DNA from: Panicum virgatum
Taxonomy: Eukaryota > Streptophyta > Magnoliopsida > Poales > Poaceae
Assembly (NCBI RefSeq): GCF_016808335.1
Contig: NC_053153.1
Span: 17,681,033 to 17,745,032, forward strand
Direction of reading: 5' to 3'
DNA length: 64,000 nt
Shown here: one piece after another, positions 20,151-31,963 of the stretch
Numbering within the stretch: position 1 is the stretch's first letter
Layout of the letters: each line of letters begins with the position of its first letter
Notes under the pieces: model-generated
What the model was told of the DNA's origin: nothing
The model's database searches: none
Seen by the model: only the letters and a program-made list of their open reading frames with translations
Position numbers and translations under genes: made by a program

Positions 20151-20956
20151 TTTGATCCCGGGCCTGCCTGGCGGTTGTGTGACCCAACTTATCATAAATA
20201 TCGGCCTGGATATGAACTGGGGCCCATGCCCATGACGATTGGTCGAAACAAGACGCTTTTTGGGCCGCTGGTGCACCAGCCATCAGCCCTTCCGTTCTAA
20301 CTCGTTTGGTGTTTCTCGATAATTTGGTTGCTGTACCTAATAAAGAAAAAAAGCTACTTCTAATTAATTTGGTTGATGCAGCAGTTGACACACGTGCTGC
20401 TGCCACTGCTGCTAATTAAGCACATATTCAGCAGTTGATATATACTTTGTTGAGTTGGGGTCTGTTGTTGGTCGCAGTTTGCCATGCTTAACCTTACACG
20501 AAGGTGCATGTGGCTTGTTGGCTGTTGGGAGTGTGGTTGATGGCAATAGTAGGTACGGTAATAACCAATCAGATCATGCGGCGCTCCTTAGATCGGGCCT
20601 AATGTAATGGTCGTTCAGCACCAGCCCGTGGGCCCTGATTCATCTCCCGCGGGCCGCAACCGCGGACCAGCAACACAAACAGCAGCAACTCCCGGCAGGT
20701 GGCAGAGGCCCCATTTTCATTTTCCTTTTCTTTTTTGAGGGAAGAAAGAGAGAGGCCCCCCGGCCGCCCCCCACACAATTTTCTTGTAGGTACGGTCACG
20801 TACCGGCTGCATCATGGCGCAGGCGCTTCCTTCCTTCCTTCACCAAATTAATTAGTGTCGCGATAGTAATGAGCACTGTATTACGGTAGCAAAACAAGCC
20901 TCGTTAAATTCGCAGTAAAAGGCTAGAGTTTCGCATCCGTGCCGCTGCTTCTTCGA
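20151..20956. other. Intergenic, nothing recognised
   Basis: Mixed sequence from the end of the segmental duplication to the target duplication of the hAT element. No recognisable gene or repeat family. Confidence 0.5.
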
Positions 20957-20964
20957 GTGCTGAG

Positions 20965-22034
20965 CAAGGTTCACCTTTTCGTTTTTCTACCGAATCCCGC
21001 CCACTCCCGGAAACGAAATTTCGGCCGAAATTTCGCCGAATTTCGCTAATTCCGAACGGAAAGAGAATTCAAATTCAAAAAACGAAATTTCGGTGAATCC
21101 CGACCGAAATTTCAGTAATTTCGACCGAAATTTCGGTGATTTCACCGTAAAATGATGCAAATTAACAGAAAATGATGTGTATATATGGAAAAATTGAAAA
21201 TTTTGGTAAAATTTCCCCTGATTATATGTATATTGACAGTTCATAATGCATAACATATATATAACTCCACAAAACAATGACAAATACACCATTTAACACA
21301 TAACTCATGTCCAAAGTCCACACATACAACGTAATACATCCAAAGTCCATTAGAATTATTACACATAACTCATGTCCAAAGTCCACACATAGAACGCAAT
21401 ACATCTAAAGTCCCTTAGAATTATTACAATCGAAAGATACAACAGAGGCAAAGACATAGTCCAGAATAATCCATGTAGCATATTCTCTGTATTTAAATAT
21501 TTATGTGAAATAAATTGAATAAGTAGAGGAAGCAAAACGTATAGATAAGTCCTGTTGATAGGATAAGTACCTGCATTCTTCAGTCCTCAAATCTCTCTCC
21601 CGGTGGTCCCTCATACGGCTCGTCTGTTGGTGGCAAATACACGTACGTAGGTGGGCGATATTGCAACTGTGGAGCTCCATATGGTAGGTAGCCGTGATAA
21701 TCCAAATAAGGCAATGCTGCAACTGCCTGCGGAAGTGGCGGGTTCACCACCCCTGGTGGTGGCCACAGAAAGCCCCCTGCAGGGGGAGAAGTACTGTAAG
21801 GGTTGTAGTACTGACCACTGGAGGCAGAGTTGGAGCTATCTTCATCATATGCAAGTGGGGCCTGTCGACCATGTCGCTGTGTCGATGTTGTTTGTCGTTG
21901 TGAAGTAGGTGCTCCATGATCTGTATCTTGTGTTGCATGGGTGAAGTCCTCCTCCCCAGTGAACCTTATTGTAGGAGATATACGATAACCACCACTTTCG
22001 TTGCCATTATTGCCATCACCTTCACTGCTACTGG

Positions 22035-22072
<38 letters not shown>

Positions 22073-25000
22073 CCAATGTCCTCACCACCACTAGGCTCAG
22101 GTGTGGTATCGTCACTACCTAACTCCTCCTCAGTGCGTGGTTTCTTCCCTTTTCTCATTTCGGGACCAATCTTAGTCTTCCTTTTTCCCAGATGTGTGTC
22201 CCCAATTGTTTCTTCGGCCCATGTCTCCACATCTTCATCGTGACCATGAGAAGAGCCTATGTCAGTGAACATCTGGCTTGGCAATGGAGTGTCAGTGAAG
22301 TCTGAGTCTTCATCAAATGCTGGGTCTCCATTGGACCTTGATTGCTTCATCCAATCTTGAATTGCTGATGACTGCCGGTACAAAGAAAGATCCATGAAAC
22401 TGCTAACTGGATCATAGTCATATGGATCGACCCCTCTAGTAGCACGTTGCAGACGCAAGCGGAGGTTGTAGTTCACAAAGACTAATTTGTCCAATTTCTG
22501 GTGGCTCAACCTATTGCGCAGTTTGGTGTGGATGTAAGCAAATGTGCTCCAGTTCCTTTCACATCCACTAGAGGCTGCACACTGCGACAACAAGCGTCGG
22601 GCGACCCTTTGCAACACTGGTGTATCTCCCCCAAATGTAGCCCACCAAGCAGCTGGTGAAGTTTTCCGGTCAATGGCCATTCGCCTAGCAATGTCACTAG
22701 AGAACTCACCTTGCTTTGTCCTGAATATTTCAAATTCCTGCAATGCAATTGCTGCTGAATTAGTATCCAACATTTTCTCCAGACCATTGCGCATTACTGC
22801 CATGAATTTCTGTGATGTGCCCAAACTGTACTGCACATAAGGGTTAAGAGCACAAGCAGTGGCCATATATGTGCCTGACATCACTGTGGTCATCCTTGCA
22901 TCTATCACAGCCATGATCTTTTCAAACCGGGGGTAGTCACTGCTGAACTTGCTGGCATATGTCTGCCTCATGTTTTGATACTCCATTGTCACCTCACTCA
23001 AATTAGGTGTCTTGTCTGTGTCAGCAAATCTCAAAAACATGTACAGAGGCTCAACATCATTGATCACATACTCCATATTCGCCCACCATTCAAGACTTGT
23101 GATGCATTCGTAAATGTACCTTCCAGTTTCACTTTTGAAGTGGCGGGACCGTCGGAACTCAGGTGACACTAACCATGTCATGAACTGGTCCTTCTTCTTA
23201 TACATGCTTTCAAGGAACATGTAGTTGGTCCCAAATCTTGTTACATTCCATTTGACCAACTCTCCATCGATGGCTTCCCTCATCATGTTGTGTAAACTAT
23301 TGGAGTTGTAGAGCCAGCTGCAAATTCGTTGCACGCTTCGAATACAAGCATCATGCTCCGGCCACTTCCCTATGTCCTTCAGCATAAGGTTGATGGTATG
23401 GGCAAGGCAAGGCTGCCATGCAATGGTAGGGAACTCGTGACAAAGAATTTTGCAGGCTTTTTTGTAGTTCGAACCATTATCCGTGACAAGCTGAACCACA
23501 TTGTGAGGCTCCACTTTCATGACCACTGCTCGTATCTCCTGCACAACATTGCCAATGTGATATGCGTATGGTTCTATATTTTATGCCAAGGTGAGAACAA
23601 TGCATCGATACATGGACTTACCTTCAACAAGTATTGATGGTCCTGTATTTTGTCGGACGCATTGATGGACTTCAAGAAATACATGGTGCCACCGCTATAC
23701 ACCAAGAAATTAATGACCGAGTTACGCATAGGCCCCGTCCACGAATCACACATGATCGTGACTCCACATTCATCCCACTTGTTCTTCCACTTCTCTATCT
23801 CTTTCTCTATCTCCTTCACATTCTCATCCAAATATTTTCCATCTATCTCCCTCCCTGATGGTATTTTGATTCCAACACCTGCGGTCATAGAAGAGAAAGC
23901 ATTAAGATCACAATGAAGGATATGTAATGTAGCTCAAAATATACATTGTTACCTTGTTTCTGGGTCTCCACGATCGCAGCTTTAAAGTATGGGTCATCGA
24001 CTTTCCGGCCGGGAATACCGACAGCATGGCACGCCTTCGCCCATGCCCTCCCTAGAAGCTCTCTTGATGTCCTCCCCTTGACAGTCCATGGGCCGGTATC
24101 AATCCTTTGCTGCCGTGGAGCACTGCTCAAACCTAGGTGGTAGTCTCTAACCCTTTCGGGGACTTGTGACTGACTCCTGAACATCGAAGGCTGTGGTCCA
24201 CCACTGCCTCCAACACCACCACTTCTAGATCCAGAAGCAGCTCCAGATCCGCCACCCCTCTCGTATCGTGGCCCAGCTTGCTGCATAAAGTCATACTCTT
24301 GGCGGGACTGGTGTAAGGCAGCCTGTAGCTCTGCATCCTCGTCGTGCCCCTGGCCACCCTCCTCCTCTAGGTCAGTGTGCCGCCCCCTTGCTGCTTGGTC
24401 CCTCAGCACTCTTTCTCGGGCCCTTGCTTTTGCTCTAACCTTGTTCCTGTCCAACTGCTCACTAAAGAATTCCTTAACTTCGGTCGGAACCGAAGGGCAG
24501 TCCTTCACATCTTTCCCCCTATGTGCCAAATGCTCTTTGAATCGTGTTGCTCCTCCCCCACCCTTCTCCTCCCTGCAATACTTGCATTTGAAACCACCCC
24601 CGACCTTTTGGCCATGCTCCCACACTACGTCTGGCATTATCCTACAATTACAGAAAAATAGCACGGTGTAAGTTCATGAATATCATATAGTAGCATAATG
24701 CAAGTCCATATATATAAATACTTTTATGGTTACATACTATTCTATATCACTTACTACCTAGGTGACATGAATCAATCGGCTCTTAATTTCATCAGTAATA
24801 TTGAATACAACTCATATCCAAAACGTTGGAATAATTTTTTCTATACATTACATTTCACATTGTCACTAGAATATCAAACACAACTAACAAATCCTAACAT
24901 TCCCTCTAACCCTAGCTTCCCCATTGCAAAAATAGTATGAAGTTCATCATTTATCAAAACTAACTCACTTAGATCAACAACAACAAGCTTCACCATCACA

Positions 25001-25596
25001 AAATAACATCTCATACCTTTTTTCCCGGTGTCCGCGGAAAAATCCGGCCCGAAGGGGCGGTTTTCCGCCGGGATTTCACCGAAATCCGCCCGGGATGTTG
25101 GCGGAAAACCGCCGCGCCTTCCCGGCCCAGAGATCCGGTGGATACCGGTGGATACCGGCCGAAATCCGCCGTCTTACCGCCGAAATTTCGGTCCACCACG
25201 CCGAAATCAGCTGCTTCGGCGGCGGGCGGCCTGGGGAACGCAGGAGCGACAGAGCTGAGCGACGAGGGGAGTGGGGAAAGGCCGTGGGCGGAGTCACGGG
25301 CGTTGGGTAGGTTATAAATGTTAACGGGTCTCTTAATTGTTAACGGGTCCGAACCCATTTAGTCAATTTAACCAACCAAATCAACTTATATTTCAATTAT
25401 TTCAAGTGCTACTCGCTCAGAAAAATACCTAGTTTTTTATCATATTTTTTTACATATTTTTTTACAAATTTTTTTGAATTTTTAAATTTCGAAACGAAAA
25501 ATCCCGAAATCTACCGAAATTTCTGTTCCCGGTGTCTAGCGAAAACGGGAAAAATACCGAAATTTCGCCGAAAATCGACCGAAATTTTGAACCCTG
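20965..25596 (-). mobile_element. Complete autonomous-looking hAT transposon (4632 bp)
   Basis: The element begins CAAGGTTCA and ends TGAACCCTG (inverted termini with one mismatch). It is bounded by a perfect 8-bp target duplication, GTGCTGAG (20,957-20,964 and 25,597-25,604). Both ends carry inverted subterminal repeats of CCGAAATTTCGG (20,995-21,150; 25,020-25,200 and 25,485-25,590). Between them lies one spliced transposase gene on the minus strand with no frame break. Perfect target duplications and an intact gene suggest a recent insertion that may still be mobile. About 0.6 kb of AT-rich sequence lies between the gene and each end. Confidence 0.92.
21580..24637 (-). CDS. hAT family transposase with BED finger and DUF659 (966 aa)
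   Basis: Three coding exons join in frame: 24,637-23,953, 23,878-23,622 and 23,538-21,580, with GT-AG introns (CAAG|GTAACA...CGCAG|GTG; AAG|GTAAGT...GCAG|GAG). The Met at 24,637 follows a 3' splice site (TTGTAG|GATA), implying a 5' UTR intron. Residues about 16-41 form a BED-type zinc finger (C18, C21, H36, H39). DUF659 follows, with D273 in CDSWTG and D334 in TDNGSNY as the likely RNase H-fold acidic residues. A hAT dimerisation region contains CERNWSTFAYIHTKLRNRL. The C-terminal tail is disordered: a 12-Asp run encoded by an ATC microsatellite (about 22,036-22,072), then Pro/Tyr-rich sequence. It would cut and rejoin DNA at the ends of its own element in the nucleus. Function is inferred from family; no inactivating lesion was seen. 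Confidence 0.9.
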
Positions 25597-25604
25597 GTGC
25601 TGAG

Positions 25605-27734
25605 TACTACTGCTGCGTGCTACCTAGGGGAGGAGGAGGACCTTAACTGCAAGAGTTTGTGGATACAATTTATTTTCTTTTTCTACGCGCTGCTGTCGAC
25701 GAGCGAGCGAGGTCAATGCATGCAGGGATGATTCGCGGGCTAGCTAGCTTTCTCTTGGAGTCCGATCCTAAAACGTAGTGCACGGATAAACTTTGGGTGG
25801 GGTGGAGTGGAGTGATGGACACAGCGAATCGGAGCGAGGAGCGCGGCCTGTGCCCTGTGGTGGTGTCGGTGGAGAAAGGTAACTGTCGCGCGCGATCGAC
25901 CGAGCCGGCCGGCTGCATCGGCCACGAAGCAGGGCGCAGCATGCGCGTTCCGCTTGCGGGCTCGATCGGCTCGGCGAGGGAGCGCATGATGGGCAGCATC
26001 AGATCCGAGAGACGCCACCGCACCCCGCCGGTGATCCCGATCCACGCACGGCACGTACAGCGTGGAAAAGGCGCAAAGGCAGAGAAAGAAAGCCGGGAGC
26101 TCCGCTACGCTAGCTGCTCCGATCCGCCCACTTGTTCTTCTTCTTCAACGGCGAGGCCGAGGAGAGGCGACAGAGATGTCAAAGGCGCCTGCCTGAACCT
26201 GAACTGAACAGGCGAGGGGGGGGGGGGGGGGGAGATGGGATGGGTACAGCTAGTACCAGGGACGCATGTGGTGGTGAGGAGGGCCGGACGGAGTACTAGT
26301 GTAGGTCTTGATCGATTAGGACCACGTAGCTGCCACTCATCCGACGTGGCGGGCCGGGTATTAGGCGTGCGTCGAGCTCGGCTTAATCAATTTTAAACTA
26401 GGATTGGTTATTAGGTTGGATCATCATCATCTATCGATCCTGGCTAGCTAGCTGCAGAATGGATTGGCCATGGCCTCATGGGTGTCGGCCGTCGGCCCCA
26501 CCCCAGCTGCTGCCTGCCTGCGTTCGTTTTCGATCGGTTTTCTCTGTGGTTCCATTCCATGTGGACCGCGAGCGAGACTTTACTGCCGGAATATGGAGAT
26601 CCATGCCGTCCATCATGTGGAGCCAGCCTTTCTTATTCTACAGTGGCAGTACTGCTACCCCGGGCCAGGAGATCTGCACATGGTGATATTAAGGTACGTA
26701 TGTGTGGTAACTTCCTTGGAAGAACAGAAGCATGGTCATAGTTATATATAAACTCGCGTCGTAATTAATTAACTAGTACTACTGCTAGACTGCTAGAGTA
26801 CGTACGAGAAAAGAAAAACAATTTCTTTTACTGTACTCCACGGTTACAAAAAGCCAACCAGAGGTGGACGCACGAGAATCAAAATGAAGAGAGGCTACCG
26901 TGTCGCCATGTGCGGCGAGTCGGCGACCTTTGGCACAGGATAACAAATTACCCGGGTCGATACAATAATTAATTCTCATACCAGCAGTACTCTATCAGAG
27001 AGAGAGAGAGAGAGAGAGAGGGAGTGCGTGCCAGATCGTGTGGTCCGTGTTGGGCACCGGATGTTGGTGTGTGTTCCTGCCTGAGTTTGGGCGCATGTGA
27101 AACGAACGAACATGCACGGGGCGGGGCGTGTGATTTGATCCCATTCCAGTTCCACCTCCACCTCCAGTCCTCCACTATTCCGGTGGTTTTGCTAGCTTGC
27201 CACCGTCACGGGATGCTGGAAAAGGCGCGCGGCTTTACACCTGTATCTCCCGTCTCGCCAGCACATCCGGCGCCATTCTTCTTCCGATAAGACGATCCCA
27301 TACGGGTTGCCGGGTTGGCTCCTGGACTTGCTGGCCGGCCGGGCCGGGGAGGCTTTGACTTGCTGGGTTTGGCTGGTGCTGGCGCGCGTCCGCACCCGGG
27401 GCCGCCGGGGGGTGTGGTGTGGTGTGGTGGTGGTGCGTCCCTTTTGCTCCCTTTCCAAGCCTAAGAGCAATTCCAGTCCAAGCCCATACTTGAACTCCTA
27501 CTCTAAATTTTAGGAGTTTGGACAAAAATCTAACTCCAGTAGAGCCCCTAAATAGGCTCTCATTTTCCATGCCCCTTTAAATTATAGTCTCAAGCCCCCC
27601 AGAAATACAACCCTCCTATACCCCTCTCATCAGTGGGTACCACCCCACTTTCTTCCCCTCCCCAGCCACACTGGCCCGTCCCGTCACCCCGCCGGCGCGC
27701 CGCCACCGGGAACACGGCCTCCAGCGCCAGATCC
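25605..27734. other. Intergenic, with simple repeats
   Basis: No gene is recognised in these 2.1 kb despite many short GC-rich open frames. It contains a 17-G run (26,216-26,232), a (GA)n tract (26,996-27,021) and, at about 27,463-27,560, the AGAGCAATTCCAGTCCAAGC...CTAACTCCAGTAGAGCC pair characteristic of a grass gene-proximal MITE. Confidence 0.45.
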
Positions 27735-30470
27735 TGTAACATCCCAAAAATTTACCAAGTTAAACCACGCGATAAAAATAATTTTCAAATTTTTTTTTCA
27801 TCGCTAAGCTCAACCCTTTCCTAAACCCCTTCCTGTCCGAACCCTAATCTCCCGAAAAATTCTTCCCGGAAATTTTCACCGTCCCGACACCCGAATTCAA
27901 TCACCGTCCCATCTCTTTCTTTCCCTCGTTCCGTGCAACGCGCTGCGCGTCGCCGACCAGCGCGCGTTCTCGTCCAGCCGCGGTCGCCGCCGCGAATCCG
28001 CCGGCGCCCCTCTTTTTTTTCCTCCCTCCTTTTCTTTTCCTTCTCCCCTTTTTCTTTTCTTTTTCCATTTTCTTTTTCTCTTTTCTTTTTCCTTCCCCTT
28101 CTCCTTCCCTCCCTCCTTTCTCCAGCACGCTGCAGAGCAGCTCGCCGCCACGCCGCCCTCTCCCCACGCGCGCCACGCGCGCTCCTGCGGCCGCGCCGCT
28201 CGCCGCTGCCGACTCGTCCCGTCGCCTGTCCACGCGCCGCACGCGCGCCCTGTGCGCAGCACGCGTTCCACGCGACCCCGCTGCTCGCCGTGCCTCCCAT
28301 CGATCAGCACCGCCATGGCCTTCCTATGCCTGCCTCGCCGCTCGCGCCGCCGAGCCGCACTACAAAGCACAGCGCCCCGCCTCGGCGACGCTGAGCCGCA
28401 CTGCTCGCGAGCAGAGCTCAGCGATAAGCACAACAACCGCCCCCCTCCTCCACGTGCTCGTCCTCCGCTGCGCGTCCTTCCCTGCCCGAGCTGTCGTGTC
28501 GCCGCCCGCTCCACCACCTTGCCCCGCCTATAAGTAGGCCCTTCATCTCGCCTCCGAGCTCCACAACTGGTCCACCACCTCCAGCTCTCCACCCCGGCCC
28601 TCTAGCGCCGCCGCCGCCGGCCCCCGTGGGCAGCACGCTCCGCTGCACCCCAGCCCGAGCCAAGGTAGGGGATAGCACCCTCTGGGTCCCCTCTCGCTTC
28701 TCCCCCTCTCCTTGACCGCCGCCGCGCCTCCAGGATGCCGGCACAGGGCCACCGCCGCATGCTGGCCGTCGTGGCCAGGCCGCCTCGGACCACCTCCGCC
28801 CGAGCTGCGGTAGGGAATCGGATCCTCTCACTCTCCTATCCCTTTCCCCCCACTTCTCGAGCGCCGTCGAGCCCCAAGGCCGCCGGCCAGGCGCCGCCGG
28901 CGTCGCCCCCTCCCCCTCCCCTGTTTCGGTCGCGGGAGAGAGGTAGAAGAGGGCACTTTTGCCCTTAACCCCCTGCCTTTCCTTCTATTTCCTAAAGAGC
29001 CTTCCCACTCTCTCTATCCTTTTTGCAAAAGAAACCCTCTCCTTTATTATATTCCAAAACAAACCCTTCCACCATATAAACAAAATTCCAAATATATCCC
29101 TGCTCTTTTTCAGAGTACGCCGGGTATTTTCTAAAATTACAATCAAGTCCTTCCACCCTCAAAACTATTTACAAATAGGCCCCTGAACCCCGGTTTAGCC
29201 CTAACCACTCCTTTAACCTATCATTTCATGCGCCAAACATTCTCTGATTGACTTGAAACTTTACCACGCCGTTTCTAACATAATTTCGGCCGTACCATTA
29301 GAAAACCGCTCAAAAATATTACTCCCATCTCCATATCTTAATTGTTCCCGATTCGAGCTCAACGATAAAACCTTCATTTCTTTTTCCTTATTGTGTGCTT
29401 GTTTGTGTGCGTCGTAGATCACGGTGTGGACGAGGGAGAACCCATCGACAAGCAGTACCGCGAGCAAGTGTGCGACCCCGAACCCGAAGGACAGTACCTC
29501 GATCAGGACTTCCCGGAAGGCTTTGAGAACGGCCAGTTCAATCCCATCCTTTGATGCATATTTTGTCCCAGTTTTATAAACTCAACCTATTGGCCTGTTT
29601 TACAAAACTGCATATGCTTTGATTGCTGAAAACATGGTTGGATAGCCACCCCTTGATTTGTTATAACCATTCCTTGACCACCCAGATTAATGTCTGAATG
29701 TGATCTGTTCTATTTGGACGTTAATCGCTGCTAGAACGCTTAGGACCTTAAACACAATACAACTTGTTTTTAAAAGGAAAATGTGTGAGTGTGTGGGAAG
29801 GGAAAATGTGGAATTTTTGGAAACCAAAAGAAAGACGAGATGGATGGCACTTCTGTGTGAATTGCCAAAAGGTGTGCTGGTACCTGTGTGGTTGAGCAAA
29901 GTTGGGAGATATCCATCTTGTCACAATTAAGGACCGAGTTGATGTGTCATCTTGCCTAACTCCACTATCGTGCAAACCATTCGACCGTTGTATGTGACAA
30001 CAGCTTAGCATAAATCCCACTAGTTAGTTTGATAGCATCAGGAGAGCTGAGAGCAACGGGTGACCAAGGAGAAGGGATAAACTCTGTGTGGCTTATGCCC
30101 CGGTTAAACCTCAGAGATAGGTCAATGGCCCCTTGGTGGATCCCGTGGTAGCTAGTCAGGTCTAACTAAGGTGGGTAATGGCTTTGTTGGGATCTGCACC
30201 GACACTAAGGTGATCGTGCTGTGGTACCCCGCTTGTGGGTAAAGTTGCACACATCTGCAGAGTTAAAATCTATTCGAATAGTCGTGCCCACAGTACTGGG
30301 TGAGTTACGGTTTGGTCACACAAGTAGTGTTTCTTCTGGGAATGGATGGGTTGGCGTGAGTCGTTTTGGAAAAGTGTCCGGCAGCTGTGCCGTGTGCTAC
30401 GGCGGATGAGGAGTCCGGTAGCAACTTAAAACTGGGATCCTATGTGGATCAACCCTACATTGCTTTTGAA
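27735..30470 (+). mobile_element. Gypsy-type LTR, plus orientation, truncated
   Basis: It starts TGTAACATCCCAAAAATT. It then has AT-rich U3 sequence, a GC-rich block (27,930-28,520), a TATAAGTA box at 28,529-28,536, a CT-rich leader and a possible splice donor (CCAAG|GTAGGG near 28,660). The downstream text (GGTGACCAAGGAGAAGGG, TGTGGTACCCCGCTTGTGGG, TCGAATAGTCGTGCCCAC) is familiar from long LTRs of chromovirus-type gypsy elements in panicoid grasses. The 3' end is not defined; 30,470 is an estimate where the opposite-facing LTR seems to take over. Confidence 0.6.
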
Positions 30471-30479
30471 AACCCGGGG

Positions 30480-31963
30480 CTTGCTTGCACGTGATTTATT
30501 TTTGGTGGGCTGGGCATGTGCGATTGGTAATTGGGCTCTGGGCTTGATTAGTGTTTGGGCTTGGAGGAAGGAAAATAGGAGAGGCACGGGTAGACAGGGC
30601 AGGCACTGGTAGTCAGTGCTTCATGCTTCTCATGCCCGGGCACCATGGGAGGCAGACCAAGCTTCTCCAGCTTGGCGTACAGTAGCTCGGGCTACTATAC
30701 GTGAAACTGAGCATATGGGGAGAAAGAGGAGGGCGAGGGGGTTCCGGTTTGATAGCTTCGAGCATGGAAGGCGCAAGTCGGGTCCGGCCGCGTGGCAGCC
30801 ATGGCCGCGGCTTATGAGCTCGCTGGTGGCGGGCAGAGGAAGGGGCGCTGGTTGGGGAAGGCCGAGGGTGCTGTGGAGATGCTCGGCAGCTGCTTACCTT
30901 GGTGCGGGGCTGCCTACAGGAGGAGATCGACGAGCGGCTGCTGCGGCTCGGGAGGGAGAGCAGAGCGAGCTTGATTCAGGGAGGAGGGGAGGCGGTGAGT
31001 GGTGGAGCTGGGCTGCTCGGTGAGTTGAAGGTGGCAACGGAGGGCAGCTCGGCCTCGCCTTTTATAGTCCGAAGAAGCGGCAACAACTCACAGCTTCAGC
31101 CACCGCCATTAATGGCGGTGACTGTGGCCGGGCGTCGGCTTGTGGGCGTCGCCGAGTGGAGCGGTGGCGGTGAGGCGACAGCACGGCACGCACGGCGAGG
31201 CGGCGGGGCTGCAGCGGTGAAGAGACGGGGCGGGCAGGCGCCCCGGCGGCCGGCAGTCGGCGCGGCTTTGGCACGGCGAGCAGCTCGGCTGGGTGATGGG
31301 ACGGCACGAGCACGCGCGGACTTGCGGTGATGATGGCGTAGAGGAGATGGGATGGCACGAGCAGAGGGCAGCGTCGCTTTGCAGCAGCTCGCTGGGGTCT
31401 CCGGCTTTTGGCCAGGTTGTCCGCTCGTGCGAGAGCTCGGCGTGCCATGGCCATGTGCTGCTGCTGTGCGTGGAGCAGCGAGCTGGTGGCCGGCAGCGTG
31501 ATGCGCGGCGGTCTGCGGTGATGCGATGCGTGCGGCAGGGTGTCGGGGTCACACTGTGCTGCGCGTGGGTGCTAGCTAATGGCAGCATGCATGCGATTAA
31601 GTGTTGCTGCATGCGCCAGCGAGAGCGAGCACAGCGAAAGCCTCGGTATGCAAAGTTTGCATGCACACATGGGTGCTAGCTTGATGCTAAGGCTGCATGC
31701 AGGTGATTAAAAGCTGCTACGCGAGTGCAACTTGTGTACGTGAGAGTGCATAGGTGAGAAACAAAACAAGAGAGAATAGTGAGGGAGGAAGCTAATTAGC
31801 TGGAGCGTATATGATGAGAGAGAATAGCTAAATGGAGGTTTAGGCAAAAGATAGAATCTAGGTGACAAGGAAATTTGAGCTCAACGACGAAAGAAATTTT
31901 GAAATGATTTCGAAATTTATTTTTAGCGAGTAATTTCCTTGGGAGAATTTTTGGGATGTTACA
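30480..31963 (-). mobile_element. 3' LTR start of the gypsy element, minus orientation, truncated
   Basis: On the minus strand a G-rich polypurine-like stretch (ATGGGGTAGG) precedes TGTAACATCCCAAAAATT at 31,963, placing this as the 3' LTR of the pol fragment at 31,964-34,080. It parallels the plus-strand LTR at 27,735: the same start, a TATAAAAGG box near 31,066, a CT-rich leader and CCAAG|GTAAGC near 30,895. Its far end is missing, and the left limit given is approximate. Confidence 0.6.

Noticed and set aside
27821..28831. Several Arg/Lys-rich open frames on the minus strand
   Set aside because: They lie antisense to the GC- and CT-rich leader of a gypsy LTR, and the KKRKRKW-like runs come from the polypyrimidine tract.
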